Below, one piece after another: positions 18,043 through 26,562 of a stretch of 64,000 bases of DNA. The stretch is from the NCBI RefSeq assembly GCF_015680405.1, contig NZ_JADLJS010000005.1, positions 62,001 to 126,000 on the forward strand, read 5' to 3'. The DNA comes from Pseudomonas pudica (GTDB taxonomy: Bacteria > Pseudomonadota > Gammaproteobacteria > Pseudomonadales > Pseudomonadaceae). Made by a program: the position numbers and the translations under genes. The notes beneath the pieces were generated by a model. That model was not told the DNA's origin. It did not search any database and worked only from the letters and a program-made list of their open reading frames with translations. Within the stretch, counting starts at the first letter, position 1. The number at the start of each line of letters is the position of its first letter.

Positions 18043-18143
18043 GGTGTCTCTCCTTTCATGGGCCGGTGGTTACCGGATGAGCACAGTCTAGGGAGATCAC
18101 CGTCAAGCGCGGTCAGTGGATGGTAAAGGCTCGGTAAAGATGT

Positions 18144-18821
18144 TCAGAGGCAGTAGTAATAGCCACGGCTGCGCAGGGCGACGATGCGCGGCCGGCCATC
18201 GGCGTGGGGGCCGATCTTCTTGCGCAGGTTGCTGACGTGCATGTCCAGGCTGCGGTCGTACAGGGTCAGCTTGCGGCCCAGGCCGATCTGCGCCAGTTCC
18301 TGCTTGTCCAGCGGCTCGCCGGGTTGGCGCAGCAGCGCTTCGAGAATGCGGCTTTCGGACAGGGTCAGGGTCATTTCGCGGCCATCGATACTGGCCACGC
18401 CACGGGCAGGGCTGTAGACCAGGTCGCCCAGTTCCACCTGGCTGGTGGTGGCGGTGGGGTGGCTGCGGCGCAGCACGGCACGCAGGCGAGCGGTGAGTTC
18501 ACGCGGGTCGCAGGGTTTGGCCAGGTAGTCGTCAGCGCCTAGTTCCAGGCCGAGGATGCGGTCCAGCGGCTCGCCGCGGGCCGAGAGCATCAGCACCGGC
18601 AGTTCGGCATGCTCGCTGCGCAACTGCTTGAGCAGTTCCAGGCCACTGCCGTCGGGCAGCATCACGTCCAGCACCACGGCCGCCGGGGCATGCGTGGCCA
18701 AGGCATGGCGTGCGCTCTGGCCATCGTGGCAGGCGCGCACGGTAAACCCTTCCTGGGTCAGCCAGCTGCCGAGCAGCTCGCACAGCTCCTGGTCATCATC
18801 TATCAGTAACAGCTCGCTCAT
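18144..18821 (-). CDS. Response regulator, OmpR/CpxR type
   Basis: 225 residues. Receiver domain with acidic pocket D8-D9 and phospho-acceptor Asp52 (VVLDVMLPDGS), conserved Thr/Ser and Lys (MLSARGEPLDR; DDYLAKPCDPREL), followed by an OmpR winged helix (LTLSESRILEALLRQPGEPLDKQEL ... LDMHVSNLRKKIG). First gene of the CpxR-CpxP-CpxA-like unit. About 100 bases separate it from the CpxP-like gene. The pair is likely autoregulated as in other Cpx systems; no operator was fixed. Confidence 0.9.
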   Translation of the reverse strand: MSELLLIDDDQELCELLGSWLTQEGFTVRACHDGQSARHALATHAPAAVVLDVMLPDGSGLELLKQLRSEHAELPVLMLSARGEPLDRILGLELGADDYLAKPCDPRELTARLRAVLRRSHPTATTSQVELGDLVYSPARGVASIDGREMTLTLSESRILEALLRQPGEPLDKQELAQIGLGRKLTLYDRSLDMHVSNLRKKIGPHADGRPRIVALRSRGYYYCL

Positions 18822-18910
18822 GACTCACTCAATTCAACCATTGACGGCGGCTATTCGGCCCGCCAGTGGCAAAGATACCGCAGACTGATGGCAACAGTAT
18901 AACTGCCGGT

Positions 18911-18958
18911 ACCGCGCGGCCTTCTTCGCGGGTTTAGCCGCGAAGAAGGCCGCGCGGT
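18911..18958. repeat. Perfect 21-bp hairpin
   Basis: Two exactly complementary 21-base arms around the loop GTTTAG, between the start of the CpxR-like gene and the stop of yciI. The core GCGGGTTTAGCCGC is that of the REP family, but the arms are fused back to back with no spacer. It sits just after the yciI stop codon on the minus strand and can act as its terminator. Confidence 0.85.
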
Positions 18959-18964
18959 CTCAGG

Positions 18965-19264
18965 TCAAGGCAGCACTTGCTTGAACGGCTTGACCACTAC
19001 CTTGTCGTACACGCCCGCGGCAATGTAAGGGTCGGCATCGGCCCAGGCCTGCGCCGCGGCCAGGGAGTCGAACTCGGCAACGATCAGGCTACCGCTGAAA
19101 CCCGCTTCGCCCGGGTCGTTGCTGTCGATGGCCGGGTGCGGGCCGGCCAGTACCACGCGGCCCTCCGCCTTCAGCTGCTGCAGGCGTTCGATGTGCGCCG
19201 GGCGGGCGGCCAGGCGTTTTTCCAGGGAGTTTGCGACGTCGCTGGCGATGATGGCGTAGAGCAT
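18965..19264 (-). CDS. YciI family protein
   Basis: 99 residues of the dimeric ferredoxin-like YciI fold. The conserved His-Asp pair is visible ([11 protein letters not shown], and [35 protein letters not shown]). The family resembles muconolactone isomerase and some members are dehydrochlorinases, but E. coli YciI has no firm role. It starts one base after the yciB stop region on the same strand, so the two are co-transcribed, as in enterobacteria. Confidence 0.9.
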   Translation of the reverse strand: MLYAIIASDVANSLEKRLAARPAHIERLQQLKAEGRVVLAGPHPAIDSNDPGEAGFSGSLIVAEFDSLAAAQAWADADPYIAAGVYDKVVVKPFKQVLP

Positions 19265-19265
19265 G

Positions 19266-19859
19266 TCAATCCTTGGGTTTGGAGGTAGAAGGGTCGTCGT
19301 GCAGGTGGCGTGACAGGTACACGCCCTGCGCCACGAGGAACATCACGGTCATGCCCAGGCTGCCGAATACCTTGAAGTCGACCCAGAAGTCCTGGAAGGT
19401 GAAGGCAACGAACAGGTTGGCCGCGCCGCAGAACAGGAAGAAGCCGATCCAGGCCAGGTTCAGGCGGGTCCAGATGGCATCGGGCAGGCTCAGGGCGTGG
19501 CCCATGATGCGCTTGATCAGCACCCGGTCGCCGATGAAGTGGCTGCCTGCGAAGCCCAGTGCGAACAGCCAGTTCACCACCGGCGCCTTCCATTTCAGGA
19601 AGGTTTCGCTGTGGAAGGTCAGGGTCAGGCCGCCGAACACCAGGCAGGCCACCAGAGTCAGCCACTGGCCCTTTTCCAGCTTGCGCTGGCGCAGGAACAG
19701 CGCGCCATAGACTACCAGCGAGCTGATGATCAGCATGGCCGTTGCACTGTAGATGCCGCCGAATTCGAAGCTGTGGCCGGCGACTTCCATGGGACGCGGG
19801 TCGAGCTTGTAGACGATGAAGAACAGCAGCAGCGGGATGAAATCGATGAATTGTTTCAC
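19266..19859 (-). CDS. yciB: Inner membrane-spanning protein YciB (intracellular septation protein A)
   Basis: 197 residues from GTG 19859; this start gives [19 protein letters not shown], matching the E. coli YciB N-terminus, while a longer frame from 19928 overlaps the divergent gene. Five hydrophobic segments and the conserved [34 protein letters not shown] and FWVDFKVFG blocks. YciB takes part in cell envelope and division processes with the elongation/septation machinery. Ends one base before yciI begins. Divergent from rnm. Confidence 0.92.
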   Translation of the reverse strand: MKQFIDFIPLLLFFIVYKLDPRPMEVAGHSFEFGGIYSATAMLIISSLVVYGALFLRQRKLEKGQWLTLVACLVFGGLTLTFHSETFLKWKAPVVNWLFALGFAGSHFIGDRVLIKRIMGHALSLPDAIWTRLNLAWIGFFLFCGAANLFVAFTFQDFWVDFKVFGSLGMTVMFLVAQGVYLSRHLHDDPSTSKPKD

Positions 19860-19926
19860 AATGGCAGCCAGAATCGGGATGTGACGGCATAATAACAAAC
19901 ATCGATTCCAGCGAAAGCGCTCCTCC

Positions 19927-20787
19927 ATGAATGTTGATCTGCACTGTCACAGCACGGCCTCCGACGGCGCCCTGTCGCCCTCGACACTGGTCGCCCGGGC
20001 CCATGAGCACGGGGTGCAAACGCTGGCACTGACCGACCATGACACCATCGAAGGCCTGCCCGAGGCGCGCCAGGCGTGCCGCGACAGGGGCATGCACTGG
20101 GTCAGCGGGGTAGAGCTGTCGTGCACCTGGGGTGGCGCGACCATCCATGTGCTGGGCTATGACTTCCCGCTCGACGCGCCACCCCTGCTGGCGGCGATCG
20201 AAGCGCTGCACCATGGCCGCTGGCTGCGCGCCGAAGAAATCGACAAACGGCTGGCGGCCAAGGGCATGCCTGGTACCCTCGACGGCGCCCGCGCCGTGCA
20301 GCACGAACTGGGCGATAGCGGCAACGCCCCGGCGCGGCCGCATTTTGCGGAGTACCTGGTGCGTGCCGGGCACGTCAAGGACCGCGGCGAGGCGTTTCGC
20401 AAATGGCTGGGGGCCGGCAAGCTGGGGGACGTCAAACAGCACTGGCCGACCCTTGACGAAACCGTTGCCACCCTGCGGCAGTCCAACGCTTGGGTGAGCC
20501 TGGCGCATCCCATGCACTACGATCTGACCCGCAGCAAGCGCAGAAGGCTGATTGCCGACTATATTCAGGCAGGCGGGCAGGCGCTTGAAGTGGTCAACGG
20601 GATGATGCCTGCCGAGCAGGTGGGCACCATGTCCATCCTCACCCGTGAGTTCGGCCTGCTGGCAAGCGCCGGCAGTGACTTCCACGGCCCCGGCACCTGG
20701 GGCGAGATCGGTGCCTACCGGCCTTTGCCCGAGGACCTGCCACCTCTGTGGCGCCGATTCAGTCATGAACAGCCTTTGGCGGTATGA
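19927..20787 (+). CDS. rnm: PHP-domain 5'-3' exoribonuclease/phosphatase (RNase AM, YciV/TrpH)
   Basis: 286 residues. PHP metal motifs in order: [11 protein letters not shown] (H-x-H), [13 protein letters not shown], and late GSDFHGPG with a SLAHP histidine at ~195. E. coli YciV removes 5' nucleotides and works in maturation of rRNA 5' ends and 3',5'-bisnucleotide turnover. First gene of a block that continues with yciO, scpA, scpB and rluB. There is no strong ribosome-binding site before the ATG (CGCTCCTCC), which is unusual. Confidence 0.88.
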   Translation: MNVDLHCHSTASDGALSPSTLVARAHEHGVQTLALTDHDTIEGLPEARQACRDRGMHWVSGVELSCTWGGATIHVLGYDFPLDAPPLLAAIEALHHGRWLRAEEIDKRLAAKGMPGTLDGARAVQHELGDSGNAPARPHFAEYLVRAGHVKDRGEAFRKWLGAGKLGDVKQHWPTLDETVATLRQSNAWVSLAHPMHYDLTRSKRRRLIADYIQAGGQALEVVNGMMPAEQVGTMSILTREFGLLASAGSDFHGPGTWGEIGAYRPLPEDLPPLWRRFSHEQPLAV

Positions 20788-20800
20788 ACAGGATGACTAC

Positions 20801-21430
20801 GTGAGCCAATTTTTCCAGATTCATGCGGAGAATCCGCAGGCGCGCCTGATCAAACAGGCCGTCGAGATCATTCGCAAGGGCGGCGTGGTGGTGTATCCGA
20901 CCGACTCGGCCTATGCCCTGGGGTGCCAGATCGGCAACAAGGCAGCGATCGAGCGGGTGCGGCGCCTGCGTGGCCTGGACAAGACCCACAACTTCACCCT
21001 TATGTGCTGCGACATGTCGCAGCTGGGGTTGTACGCCAAGGTCGACACCGGCACCTTCCGCCTGCTCAAGGCCCATGTGCCCGGGCCTTACACCTTCATC
21101 CTCAATGGCACCCGCGAGGTGCCGCGCCTGCTGCTGCACGAAAAGCGCCGCACCATCGGCTTGCGCGTGCCGGACCATGCCATCACCCTGGCCCTGCTGG
21201 CCGAACTGGGCGAGCCGCTGATGAGCGTGAGCCTGATCCTGCCGGGTGACGACGAGCCGATGACCGACCCTTACGAGATCCGCGAGCGCCTGGAGCATCA
21301 TGTGGACCTGGTAATCGACGGCGGTTTCGGTGACCTCAAGGCATCGACCATCATCGACCTGTCCGGCGATGAGCCGGAGCTGGTCCGTGAAGGCTGCGGC
21401 GACCCCACGCCGTTCCTGGTCAACGCGTGA
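20801..21430 (+). CDS. yciO: YciO, Sua5/TsaC/YrdC-family protein
   Basis: 209 residues from GTG 20801, set by the match of MSQFFQIHAENPQARL to E. coli YciO and an AGGA nine bases before. The YrdC double-stranded RNA/ATP-binding fold is seen in GGVVVYPTDSAYALGCQIGNK and the KTHNFTLMCCDMSQLG segment (K-R/T-x-N motif). TsaC relatives make threonylcarbamoyl-AMP for the t6A modification of tRNA; YciO shares the activity weakly or acts on another step. 13 bases after rnm and overlapping scpA by GTGA. Confidence 0.9.
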   Translation: MSQFFQIHAENPQARLIKQAVEIIRKGGVVVYPTDSAYALGCQIGNKAAIERVRRLRGLDKTHNFTLMCCDMSQLGLYAKVDTGTFRLLKAHVPGPYTFILNGTREVPRLLLHEKRRTIGLRVPDHAITLALLAELGEPLMSVSLILPGDDEPMTDPYEIRERLEHHVDLVIDGGFGDLKASTIIDLSGDEPELVREGCGDPTPFLVNA

Positions 21431-22281
21431 GTCAGGCGGAAGCACCCGAGGCGCCGGCCGAGCAGGCCGAGGTACCTCGACAGCTGCAGTTGGCCCTGGT
21501 CTATGGCGAGGCCCTGACCGAGCTGCCCCTGGACCTGTACATCCCGCCGGACGCCCTGGAAGTCATCCTCGAAGCCTTTGAAGGCCCGCTGGACCTGTTG
21601 CTGTACCTGATCCGCAAGCAGAACATCGACATCCTCGACATCCCGGTGGCGGAAATCACTCGCCAGTACATGGGCTACGTGGAACTGATGAAGAGCGTGC
21701 GCCTGGAACTGGCCGCTGAATACCTGGTGATGGCTGCCATGCTCGCCGAGATCAAGTCGCGCATGTTGCTGCCGCGCTCGGCCGACGTCGAAGAGGAGGA
21801 GGGTGACCCGCGCGCCGAACTGATCCGCCGGCTGCAGGAGTACGAGCGCTTCAAGGCCGCCGCCGAAGGTATCGATGAATTGCCACGGGTTGGCCGCGAG
21901 GTAGTGGTGCCGCGCCTGGAGGCACCGCAGGCCAAGGTGCGCAAGCTTTTGCCCCAGGTCAGCCTGGAAGAGCTGCTGGTGTCGATGGCCGAGGTGATGC
22001 GCCGCAACGACCTGTTCGAAAGCCATCAGATCACCCGCGAGACGTTGTCCACCCGCGAGCGCATGAGCCAGGTGCTGGAACGCCTGAAGGGCGGCGGTTT
22101 CGTGCCGTTCGTCGACCTCTTTGCTGCCGAGGAGGGCAAGCTGGGCGTGGTGGTGACCTTCATGGCGATTCTCGAGTTGGTGAAGGAATCGCTGATCGAA
22201 CTGGTGCAGAATGAACCCTTCGCCGCCATCCACGTGCGGCTACGCCCGGCGCTTGTTGAAGAACCTGATGAACCTGAATGA
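21427..22281 (+). CDS. scpA: Segregation and condensation protein ScpA (kleisin)
   Basis: 284 residues beginning at a GTG that overlaps the yciO stop (GTGA). The kleisin N-terminal part is recognisable (FEGPLDLLLYLIRKQNIDILDIPVAEITRQYM) with the middle LAAEYLVMAAMLAEIKSRMLLP, and a C-terminal winged helix (FVPFVDLFAAEEGKLGVVVTFMAILELVKE). ScpA closes the SMC ring with ScpB and helps condense and part the chromosome. The first ~40 residues, acidic and proline-rich, are an extension relative to B. subtilis. Overlaps scpB by 14 bases, implying translational coupling. Confidence 0.95.
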   Translation: MSQAEAPEAPAEQAEVPRQLQLALVYGEALTELPLDLYIPPDALEVILEAFEGPLDLLLYLIRKQNIDILDIPVAEITRQYMGYVELMKSVRLELAAEYLVMAAMLAEIKSRMLLPRSADVEEEEGDPRAELIRRLQEYERFKAAAEGIDELPRVGREVVVPRLEAPQAKVRKLLPQVSLEELLVSMAEVMRRNDLFESHQITRETLSTRERMSQVLERLKGGGFVPFVDLFAAEEGKLGVVVTFMAILELVKESLIELVQNEPFAAIHVRLRPALVEEPDEPE

Positions 22282-23038
22282 ACCCCGCGACCTGGCGTCG
22301 CTGATCGAAGCCTTCCTGCTGGCCTCGGGCAAGCCACAATCCCTGGAGCGCCTGTACGAGCTGTTCGAGGAAGCCGAACGACCGGAACCCAAGGCCTTCA
22401 GGCACGCTCTGGAGCTGCTGGGCGAGTCGTGCAATGGCCGCGCCTTCGAACTCAAGGAGGTGGCCAGCGGTTACCGCCTGCAGATTCGCGAAGACTTTGC
22501 GCCGTGGGTCGGGCGCCTGTGGGAAGAACGCCCGCAGCGCTACTCGCGCGCGCTGCTGGAAACCTTGGCCTTGATCGCCTACCGCCAGCCCATTACCCGT
22601 GGCGAAATCGAGGATGTGCGTGGCGTGGCGGTGAACAGCAATATCATCAAGACCTTGATGGAGCGCGAGTGGATCCGTGTGGTCGGCTACCGCGAAGTGC
22701 CCGGGCGGCCGGCGATGTTCGCCACTACCAAGGCGTTTCTCGACCATTTCAACCTCAAGAGCCTGGATGAGCTGCCAGCCTTGGCCGAGCTGCGGGAGAT
22801 GGAGCCCGAGCCGCTGCTCGACCCGGACGATGCGCCTGTGCCAGCGCACCTGCAGGCTTTGGCTGATGCCAGCCTTGCGGAAGAGGAGGAGGTTGCCGAG
22901 CCGAAGGAGGAGACCAGCTTCCGAAGCCTGCTGGTGGAGCTCGATGCGATGGAAGAAGGGCTGAAGACCGATTTTGATGATTTGCGCGAGGAAGAGACTG
23001 AGGCCTCGGTGGAGGAAGAGGGCAAGTTGCAGCCCTGA
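22268..23038 (+). CDS. scpB: Segregation and condensation protein ScpB
   Basis: 256 residues from ATG 22268. Two winged-helix domains: residues ~1-75 (LASLIEAFLLASGKPQSLERL) and ~80-170 (RYSRALLETLALIAYRQPITRGEIEDVRGV, then GRPAMFATTKAFLDHFNLKSL). A long acidic tail follows (~185-256) with many Glu and Asp. It binds ScpA as a dimer in the condensin-like complex; SMC is not encoded here. Last gene before a REP pair; rluB follows with its own leader. Confidence 0.95.
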   Translation: MNLNEPRDLASLIEAFLLASGKPQSLERLYELFEEAERPEPKAFRHALELLGESCNGRAFELKEVASGYRLQIREDFAPWVGRLWEERPQRYSRALLETLALIAYRQPITRGEIEDVRGVAVNSNIIKTLMEREWIRVVGYREVPGRPAMFATTKAFLDHFNLKSLDELPALAELREMEPEPLLDPDDAPVPAHLQALADASLAEEEEVAEPKEETSFRSLLVELDAMEEGLKTDFDDLREEETEASVEEEGKLQP

Positions 23039-23053
23039 TCTGCAGTTGCCTGT

Positions 23054-23150
23054 ACCGGCCTCTTCGCGGGTGAACCCGCTCCCACAGGGATACCACAGCT
23101 TCTGAATGTGGTGCTGTACCTGTGGGAGCGGGTTTACCCGCGAAAGGGCC
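23054..23150. repeat. REP/BIME inverted repeat pair
   Basis: Arms CGCGGGTGAACCCGCTCCCACAG and its near-complement across ~33 bases, between scpB and rluB. Inner-stem variant GGGTTTACCC. Placed where it could end or stabilise the scpAB transcript. Confidence 0.85.
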
Positions 23151-23311
23151 TGCATTGCCAATACACCACCATTAGGCAGAAACCCCTCGCAAAGCCCACA
23201 AAACCCTCTACCCTCCAGTGCGTTCCCCCGCCGAACCGCGTATGATGCGCGGCCTTTTGGCGTGTTCGTCGCCAGAACCCATATTTCATTCCTACACCGG
23301 GAGGTGCCCAG

Positions 23312-24379
23312 ATGAGTGAGCAAGACCTGCAAGATACCGAAATCACCCCTCCATCCGGCGAAAAGCTGCAGAAAGTGCTGGCGCGCATTGGCGTTGGCTC
23401 GCGCCGTGACGTCGAGGCCTGGATCAGCCAGGGCCGCATCAAGGTCAACGGCGTCGAGGCCACCCTCGGCCAGCGCGTCGACCTGCACGACGCCATTGCC
23501 GTGGATGGCAAGCTGATCAAGCGCGAAGAGGCCGCCGAGGCCACCCGCCGGGTGATCATGTACAACAAGCCCGATGGCGAAATCTGCACCCGTGACGACC
23601 CGGAAGGTCGCCCGACCGTGTTCGACCGCCTGCCACGGCCGAAAGAAGGCCGCTGGATCAACATCGGCCGCCTTGACATCAACACCACCGGCCTGCTGCT
23701 GTTCACCACCGACGGTGAACTGGCCAACCGCCTGATGCACCCGTCCTACGAGATGGACCGTGAGTACGCGGTACGTGTGCGTGGTGAGGTCGATGACGAG
23801 ATGATCGAGCGCCTGAAGGCCGGCGTTATGCTGGAAGACGGCCCGGCCAAGTTCACCGACATCCAGAAGGCACCCGGTGGCGAAGGCTTCAACCACTGGT
23901 ACCACTGCGTGGTGATGGAAGGCCGCAACCGTGAAGTGCGTCGCCTGTGGGAGTCCCAGGGCATGGTGGTCAGCCGCCTGAAGCGCGTGCGTTTCGGCCC
24001 GGTGTTCCTCAACTCCGACCTGCCGATGGGCCGCTGGCGTGAAATGACCCAGGGCGAAATCGACATCCTTGCTGCTGAAGTGGGCCTGCAGCCGGTGGCG
24101 CTGCCAGCCATGAAGCTCAAGGCCAAGGACAAGATGGAGCGCCTGCAGCGCAAGTCGACCCGCCCGCTGGGCCGTGGCGAGCGCGTGCGCAACCTGCGCC
24201 CGGCTCACGAAGGTGCTGCTGCCGGCGAACGCCCGGCGCGCCAGCCGCGTGAAGAGGCCCCGCGCAAGACCGGCCGTGGCAGCACCGTGGCCGAGCGCCC
24301 GAGCGAGATGCGCAAGCGTCCGGCCAAGCCTGACGGTGACAAGCCGGCAGGGCGTGGCCGCGGCAAACCGCGTGGCTGA
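23312..24379 (+). CDS. rluB: 23S rRNA pseudouridine(2605) synthase RluB
   Basis: 355 residues. S4 RNA-binding domain at ~17-75 (EKLQKVLARIGVGSRRDVEAWI), then the RsuA-type catalytic domain with the active Asp122 in GRLDINTTGLLLFT, and the NREVRRLWESQGMVV motif. RluB makes pseudouridine 2605 in 23S rRNA. The last ~85 residues are a basic, Arg/Pro/Ala-rich low-complexity tail, longer than needed for catalysis and presumably RNA binding. Start is supported by GGGAGG upstream. Ends at a strong terminator. Confidence 0.93.
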   Translation: MSEQDLQDTEITPPSGEKLQKVLARIGVGSRRDVEAWISQGRIKVNGVEATLGQRVDLHDAIAVDGKLIKREEAAEATRRVIMYNKPDGEICTRDDPEGRPTVFDRLPRPKEGRWINIGRLDINTTGLLLFTTDGELANRLMHPSYEMDREYAVRVRGEVDDEMIERLKAGVMLEDGPAKFTDIQKAPGGEGFNHWYHCVVMEGRNREVRRLWESQGMVVSRLKRVRFGPVFLNSDLPMGRWREMTQGEIDILAAEVGLQPVALPAMKLKAKDKMERLQRKSTRPLGRGERVRNLRPAHEGAAAGERPARQPREEAPRKTGRGSTVAERPSEMRKRPAKPDGDKPAGRGRGKPRG

Positions 24380-24400
24380 TTGGCCTTTGCGTTGAAACAG

Positions 24401-24425
24401 AACCAGCCTTCGGGCTGGTTTTTTT
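24401..24425 (+). terminator. Rho-independent terminator of rluB
   Basis: AACCAGCC-TTCG-GGCTGGTT followed by T6: an 8-bp stem with a stable UUCG-type tetraloop and a T run, 22 bases after the stop codon. Confidence 0.92.
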
Positions 24426-24513
24426 ATGCCTGTGAGAATTTGGGGCTGCGCAGCAGCCCCAAGATATTGAACAAAAAGAATTTTCGGACGACTGGCAAGT
24501 TCCCGAACCACTC

Positions 24514-24531
24514 CGTAAAGAAAACTGTACG
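24514..24531. promoter_or_regulatory. Candidate PhhR box upstream of the aromatic permease
   Basis: CGTAAA-N6-TGTACG, nine of twelve positions matching the TyrR/PhhR box TGTAAA-N6-TTTACA. A further half site TGTAAA is at 24575-24580. PhhR is encoded at 33807-35366 and, from the literature on P. putida as I recall it, activates an aroP-type permease gene. About 500 bases from the start codon, so it acts either from far or on a promoter within this leader. Confidence 0.4.
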
Positions 24532-24730
24532 AATGTGGGCGGTTTCAGCCCGGATTTCAGATTAGGTCGAATCGTGTAAACAAACCTTGCCGCCGACACC
24601 TCGTCAAAACAGCCAGCCACGCCCCACCCACCCTTGCCCAAAGCCCCGCCCCACGGTGTTATAGCCGCCATTGCCGTGTGCAAAAGCCGGTCCACAGAGC
24701 CAGGCTGATAAAACAACAAATGGAGGCGCC

Positions 24731-24901
24731 ATGTACGCCGATCACTCCGCCTTTCAAGGCCCACACCACAGGATCGCTGCGTTTTTTCCCGAGGAAACGA
24801 TGCAACGCGTTGACGCCTGCGCGTTTGCAGGGGTATACAGTGCGCCGCGTTTTACCTGTGACTCCTTTGCGTACCGCGCACTCTTGATCACGCCTGGTTG
24901 A
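24731..24901 (+). CDS. Possible 56-residue small protein in the leader of the permease gene
   Basis: An ATG with a near-ideal ribosome-binding site (TGGAGG four bases before) opens 56 codons with four phenylalanines, two tyrosines and three histidines and ends at a TGA 121 bases before the permease. No family is recognised. Third-position G+C looks lower than in neighbouring genes, which argues against a well-conserved protein. It could be a regulatory leader peptide, or a chance frame. There is no other gene in 24380-25022, a 640-base stretch. Confidence 0.3.
   Translation: MYADHSAFQGPHHRIAAFFPEETMQRVDACAFAGVYSAPRFTCDSFAYRALLITPG
24810..24839 (+). promoter_or_regulatory. Candidate sigma-70 promoter of the permease gene
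   Basis: TTGACG, 18 bases, TATACA. Good match to -35 and -10 and the best placed for a ~180-base leader before the permease ATG at 25023. It lies inside the possible small frame at 24731-24901. Confidence 0.4.
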
Positions 24902-25022
24902 CCCGCCCCGGCGGCACCTGAGATCAGGAAACCCAAGGTAACCACCTTGCCCATTCCGCTGCGCCACGAGCGCGGTGGGTCCGATTCCGTCACAGATAAA
25001 AACAATGCAGGTGACTTCGTTC

Positions 25023-26441
25023 ATGAGTGGACAAAACATGCATTCAGGCGAGCTCAAGCGGGGCCTGAAGAACCGCCATATCCAGTTGATCGCCCTCGGC
25101 GGTGCGATTGGTACCGGCCTGTTCCTCGGCTCGGCAGGCGTGATGAAATCCGCTGGCCCGTCGATGATCCTTGGTTACGCCATCTGCGGCTTCATCGCCT
25201 TCATGATCATGCGCCAACTCGGCGAAATGATCGTCGAAGAGCCAGTGGCCGGCTCGTTCAGCCATTTCGCCCACACCTACTGGGGTGGTTTCGCCGGCTT
25301 CCTGTCGGGCTGGAACTGCTGGGTGCTGTACATCCTGGTGGGCATGTCGGAGCTTTCGGCGGTCGGCAAGTATGTCCACTACTGGTGGCCGGAGATCCCC
25401 ACCTGGGTCACGGCGGCAGCGTTCTTCGTGCTGATCAACGCCATCAACCTGATGAACGTGAAGTTCTTCGGTGAGGCCGAATTCTGGTTTGCCATCATCA
25501 AGGTGGTGGCCATCGTCAGCATGATCGGCCTGGGTGCCTACCTGCTGACCAGCGGCAGCGGCGGCCCTGAAGCCACCGTGGCCAACCTGTGGTCTCACGG
25601 CGGCTTCTTCCCGAACGGTGTCAGCGGGCTGGTAATGGCCCTGGCCTTCATCATGTTCTCCTTCGGTGGCCTGGAAATGCTCGGTTTCACCGCCGCCGAG
25701 GCCGACAAGCCGAAGACCGTGATCCCCAAGGCGATCAACCAGGTCATCTACCGTATCCTGATCTTCTATGTCGGTGCCCTGGTGGTGCTGCTGTCGCTGA
25801 CCCCATGGGACAACCTGGTCGCCAGCATCGATGCGTCTGGCGGCAGCTATGGCAGCAGCCCGTTCGTGCAGGTGTTCTCGCTGCTGGGCAGTGACGTGGC
25901 TGCGCACCTGCTGAACTTCGTGGTCCTGACTGCAGCGCTTTCGGTGTACAACAGCGGCACCTACTGCAACGCCCGCATGCTGCTGGGCATGGCCGAGCAG
26001 GGCGATGCCCCGGCGTCGCTGGCCAAGGTCGACAGCCGTGGTGTGCCGGTGCGCTCGATCCTGGTGTCGGCAGGCGTGACGCTGATCGCGGTGCTGCTCA
26101 ACTACCTGATGCCGCAAAACGCGCTGGAGCTGCTGATGTCGCTGGTGGTGGCCACCCTGGTGATCAACTGGGCGATGATCAGCTACTCGCACCTGAAGTT
26201 CCGCCAGCACCTGGACCGCACTGGCCAGAAGCCGCTGTTCAAGGCGCTGTGGTACCCCTACGGCAACTACATCTGCCTGGCGTTCGTGGTGCTGATCCTG
26301 GGCATCATGCTGATGATCCCGGGTATCCAGGTTTCCGTGTATGCGATACCGGTGTGGCTGTTCGCCATGTTCGTGGTCTACATGGTCAAGCCGCGTCGCA
26401 GGGCGCAGGCCCTTGGGGCTGCTGGTAGCGTCGCCAAGTAA
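25023..26441 (+). CDS. aroP: AroP-type aromatic amino acid permease (APC superfamily)
   Basis: 472 residues from ATG 25023 (AGGTG nine bases upstream). Twelve hydrophobic segments and the AAT-family signature at the N-terminus: LKRGLKNRHIQLIALGGAIGTGLFLGS, with the unwound TM1 Gly motif and EPVAGSFSHFAHTYWG; the TM6 region reads FIMFSFGGLEMLGFTAAEADKP. It imports amino acids by proton symport. AroP is chosen because the family members with this sequence are aromatic permeases and because phhA/phhB/phhR lie 7 kb away with a PhhR-like box in the leader; a broader amino acid range is possible. Confidence 0.82.
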   Translation: MSGQNMHSGELKRGLKNRHIQLIALGGAIGTGLFLGSAGVMKSAGPSMILGYAICGFIAFMIMRQLGEMIVEEPVAGSFSHFAHTYWGGFAGFLSGWNCWVLYILVGMSELSAVGKYVHYWWPEIPTWVTAAAFFVLINAINLMNVKFFGEAEFWFAIIKVVAIVSMIGLGAYLLTSGSGGPEATVANLWSHGGFFPNGVSGLVMALAFIMFSFGGLEMLGFTAAEADKPKTVIPKAINQVIYRILIFYVGALVVLLSLTPWDNLVASIDASGGSYGSSPFVQVFSLLGSDVAAHLLNFVVLTAALSVYNSGTYCNARMLLGMAEQGDAPASLAKVDSRGVPVRSILVSAGVTLIAVLLNYLMPQNALELLMSLVVATLVINWAMISYSHLKFRQHLDRTGQKPLFKALWYPYGNYICLAFVVLILGIMLMIPGIQVSVYAIPVWLFAMFVVYMVKPRRRAQALGAAGSVAK

Positions 26442-26464
26442 GGCGCTGCAGGTAGCGTACAAAT

Positions 26465-26498
26465 AACCCGAAGTCAGGAACTGGCTTCGGGTTTTTTA
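26465..26498 (+). terminator. Rho-independent terminator of the permease gene
   Basis: AACCCGAAG..CTTCGGGTT, extended inward by CAG/CTG over a T-G pair to 13 bp with a GAA loop, then T6. Confidence 0.92.
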
Positions 26499-26500
26499 TT

Positions 26501-26557
26501 GCCTGTACCGGCCCCTTCGCGGGGAGCGGGTTTACCCGCGAAGGGGCCGGTACAGGC
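26501..26557. repeat. REP-derived long hairpin
   Basis: Exactly complementary 22-base arms (26501-26522 and 26536-26557) enclose a 13-base spacer GGAGCGGGTTTAC. The usual ~40-base spacer of the BIME is missing, as if one arm had collapsed. It lies between convergent genes, directly after the permease terminator. Confidence 0.85.
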
Positions 26558-26562
26558 AAAAA

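Noticed and set aside
22160..24511. 783-codon open frame on the minus strand across scpB and rluB
   Set aside because: Runs antisense through two well-identified genes and a REP pair; no domain is recognised in it.
24541..24600. Sigma-54 promoter for the permease gene
   Set aside because: No GG-N10-GC pair with a fair consensus match was found in the leader; the sigma-70 pair at 24810-24839 is better.
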